64,000 nt of DNA from Prosopocoilus inquinatus (lineage: Eukaryota > Arthropoda > Insecta > Coleoptera > Lucanidae). Location of the stretch: the NCBI GenBank assembly GCA_036172665.1, contig CM069873.1:33594001-33658000 (forward strand), written 5' to 3'. How positions within the stretch are numbered: the stretch's first letter is position 1; each line of letters starts with the position of its first letter. A model generated the notes under the pieces. It ran no database searches, was not told where the DNA came from, and worked only from the letters and a program-made list of their open reading frames with translations. Shown piece after piece: positions 62,120 through 64,000 of this stretch. Position numbers and translations under genes: made by a program.

Positions 62120-64000
62120 CAACACGCATTAGCGTTGTTCCTGTGACGTATCTAATCGACCCTTACTCATCTATCATGTTATTTGACGTTTGAATGGACT
62201 CCAGTAACTCTGATGTGAGATACAATGTTCTCGGACGCAGCAGAAGCTGGAAATAGTTTTGAACTAAACAACACGTATTAGCGTTGTTCCTGTGACGTAT
62301 CTAATCGATCCTTACTCATCTATCATGTTATGTGACGTTTGAATGGACTCCAGTAACTCTGATGTGAGATACAATGTTCTCGGACGCAGCAGAAGCTGGA
62401 AATAGTTTTGAACGAAACAACACGTACTAGCGTTGTTCCTGTGATGTATCTAATCGATCCTTAATCATCTATCATGTTATTTGACGTTTGGATGGACTCC
62501 AGTAACTTTGATGTGAGATACGAAGTTCTCGGACGCAGCTGAAGCTGGAAATAGTTTTAAACGAAACAACACGCATTAGCGTTGTTCCTGTGCTGTATCT
62601 AATCGATCCTTACTTATCTATCATGTTATTTGACGTTTGGATGGACTCCAGTAACCCTAATGTGAGAAACGAAGTTCTCGGACGCAGCAGGAGCTGGAAA
62701 TAGTTTTAAATGAAACAACACGCATTAGCGTTGTTCCTGTGATGTATCTAATCGATCCTTATTTATCTATCATGTTATTTGACGTTTCGATGGACTCTAG
62801 TAACTCTGATGTGAGATACGAAGTTCTTGGGCGCAGCAGAAGCTGGAAATAGTTTTAAACGAAGCAACACGCATTAGCGTTGTTCCTGTGATGTATCTAA
62901 TCGATCCTTACTCATCTATCACGTTATTTGACGTTTAGATGGACTCCAGTAACTCTGATGTGAGATACAAAGTTTTCGGACGCAGCAGAAGCTGGAAATA
63001 GTTTTAAATGAAACAACACGCATTAGCGTTGTTCCTGTGATGTATCTAATCGATCCTTACTCATCTATCATGTTATTTGGCGTTTCGATGGACTCCAGTA
63101 ACTTTGATGTGAGATACGAAGTTCTCGGATGCAGCTGAAGCTGGAAATAGTTTTAAACGAAACAACACGCATTAGCGTTGTTCCTGTGATGTATCTAATC
63201 GATCCTTACTCATCTATCACGTTATTTGACGTTTAGATGGACTCCAGTAACTCTGATGTGAGATACAAAATTCTCGGACGCAGCAGAAGCTGAAAATAGT
63301 TTTAAATGAAACAACACGCATTAGCGTTGTTCCTGTGATGTATCTAATCGATCCTTACTTATCTATCATGTTATTTGACGTTTGGATGGACTCCAGTAAC
63401 CCTGATGTGAGAAACGATGTTCTCGGAAGCAGCAGAAGCTGGAAATAGTTTTAAATGAAACAACACGCATTAGCGTTGTTCCTGTGATGTATCTAATCGA
63501 TCCTTATTTATCTATCATGTTATTTGACGTTTGGATGCACTCCGGTAACTCTGATGTGAGATACGAAGTTCTTGGGCGCAGCAGAAGCTGGAAATAGTTT
63601 TAAACGAAACAACACGCATTAGCGTTGTTCCTGTGATGTATCTAATCGATCCTTACTCATCTATCACGTTATTTGACGTTTAGATGGACTCCAGTAACTC
63701 TGATGTGAGATACAAAGTTTTCGGACGCAGCAGAAGCTGGAAATAGTTTTAAATGAAACAACACGCATTAGCGTTGTTCCTGTGATGTATCTAATCGATC
63801 CTTACTCATCTATCATGTTATTTGACGTTTGGATGCACTCCGGTAACTCTGATGTGAGATACGAAGTTCTCGGGCGCAGCTGAAGCTAGAAATAGTTTTA
63901 AACGAAACAACACGCATTAGCGTTGTTCCTGTGACGTATTTAATCGATCCTTACTCATCTATCATGTTATTTGACGTTTGAATGGACCCCAGTAACTCTG
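62120..64000. repeat. Block H, right copy (cut by the window end)
   Basis: This copy of 58395-60275 is still matching at the last base of the window, so its true right end is unknown. The final complete monomer ends at 63879, and the window stops 121 bp into the next. Confidence 0.87.

Larger units (their letters stand above)
1..64000. repeat. 149-bp satellite DNA array filling the window
   Basis: The sequence is a continuous head-to-tail run of one 149-bp monomer. Taking the start as the recurring c(a/t)gaagct(g/a)g, starts fall at 1, 150, 299, 448, 597 and so on to 63880. After allowing for seven 147-bp, six 145-bp, one 146-bp and one 148-bp monomers, 63880 lies exactly 429 monomer lengths from base 1, so there is no room for a net insertion of other DNA. 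All monomers are in the same orientation. Long tandem arrays of nucleosome-scale monomers are typical of eukaryotic centromeric, pericentromeric or subtelomeric heterochromatin. Which of these applies, and in which species, cannot be told from the sequence. There is no gene anywhere in the window. Because 149 is not a multiple of three, any stop triplet kept in every monomer passes through all three frames within three monomers. Confidence 0.98.

Noticed and set aside
1..64000. CRISPR array
   Set aside because: The repeats are contiguous 149-bp monomers with no unique spacers and no cas genes. Subtype differences are scattered substitutions rather than alternation of repeat and spacer.
1..64000. 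Transposon, retroelement or unique gene island within the array
   Set aside because: Monomer starts run without a break and the indel inventory closes exactly at the last monomer, leaving no space for an insert.

Overview
The whole 64-kb window is one uninterrupted, head-to-tail satellite DNA array with a 149-bp monomer (about 42% G+C by hand count). I found no gene, RNA gene, transposon, unique-sequence island or inverted segment. The indel inventory closes exactly. Seven monomers are 147 bp, six are 145 bp, one is 146 bp and one is 148 bp, a total loss of 42 bp. The last monomer start, at 63880, then falls at exactly 429 monomer lengths from base 1. The window therefore holds 429 complete monomers plus a 121-bp partial one, and the array runs off both ends.

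An array of this kind points to eukaryotic constitutive heterochromatin: centromere, pericentromere or subtelomere. I do not recognise the monomer and cannot name the species. CpG is not depleted (about 8 per monomer, observed/expected near 1.2 by hand count). That would fit a lineage or locus without strong methylation-driven CpG loss, but it is weak evidence.

The main content is organisation above the monomer. Neighbouring monomers differ by several percent (14 of 149 positions in one pair I compared). Multi-monomer blocks recur almost unchanged at distances that are whole numbers of monomers once the indels are counted. Region by region: 1-7.3 kb, three copies of a 15-monomer unit, the first expanded to 19; 6.0-11.1 kb, an overlapping 19-monomer repeat; 9.1-18.4 kb, a 31-monomer (4617-bp) tandem duplication; 17.8-28.7 kb, a 42-monomer (6258-bp) offset repeat; 29.3-44.3 kb, nested copies spaced 32, 17 and 19 monomers, with a 68-monomer (10,131-bp) overall offset; 44.4-49.2 kb, a 20/21-monomer repeat; 50.0-52.0 kb, a further copy of the 29-kb block; 52.0-57.4 kb, an 18-monomer (2670-bp) tandem duplication carrying a private indel; 57.3-59.4 kb, a segment matching 23.2-25.3 kb from 34 kb away; 58.4-64.0 kb, a 25-monomer (3725-bp) repeat.

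This is what repeated unequal exchange and short gene conversion produce. Several hybrid monomers show exchange points resolved to a few tens of bases. The few open reading frames (65-86 codons) are by-products of the 147-bp monomers and are not genes.
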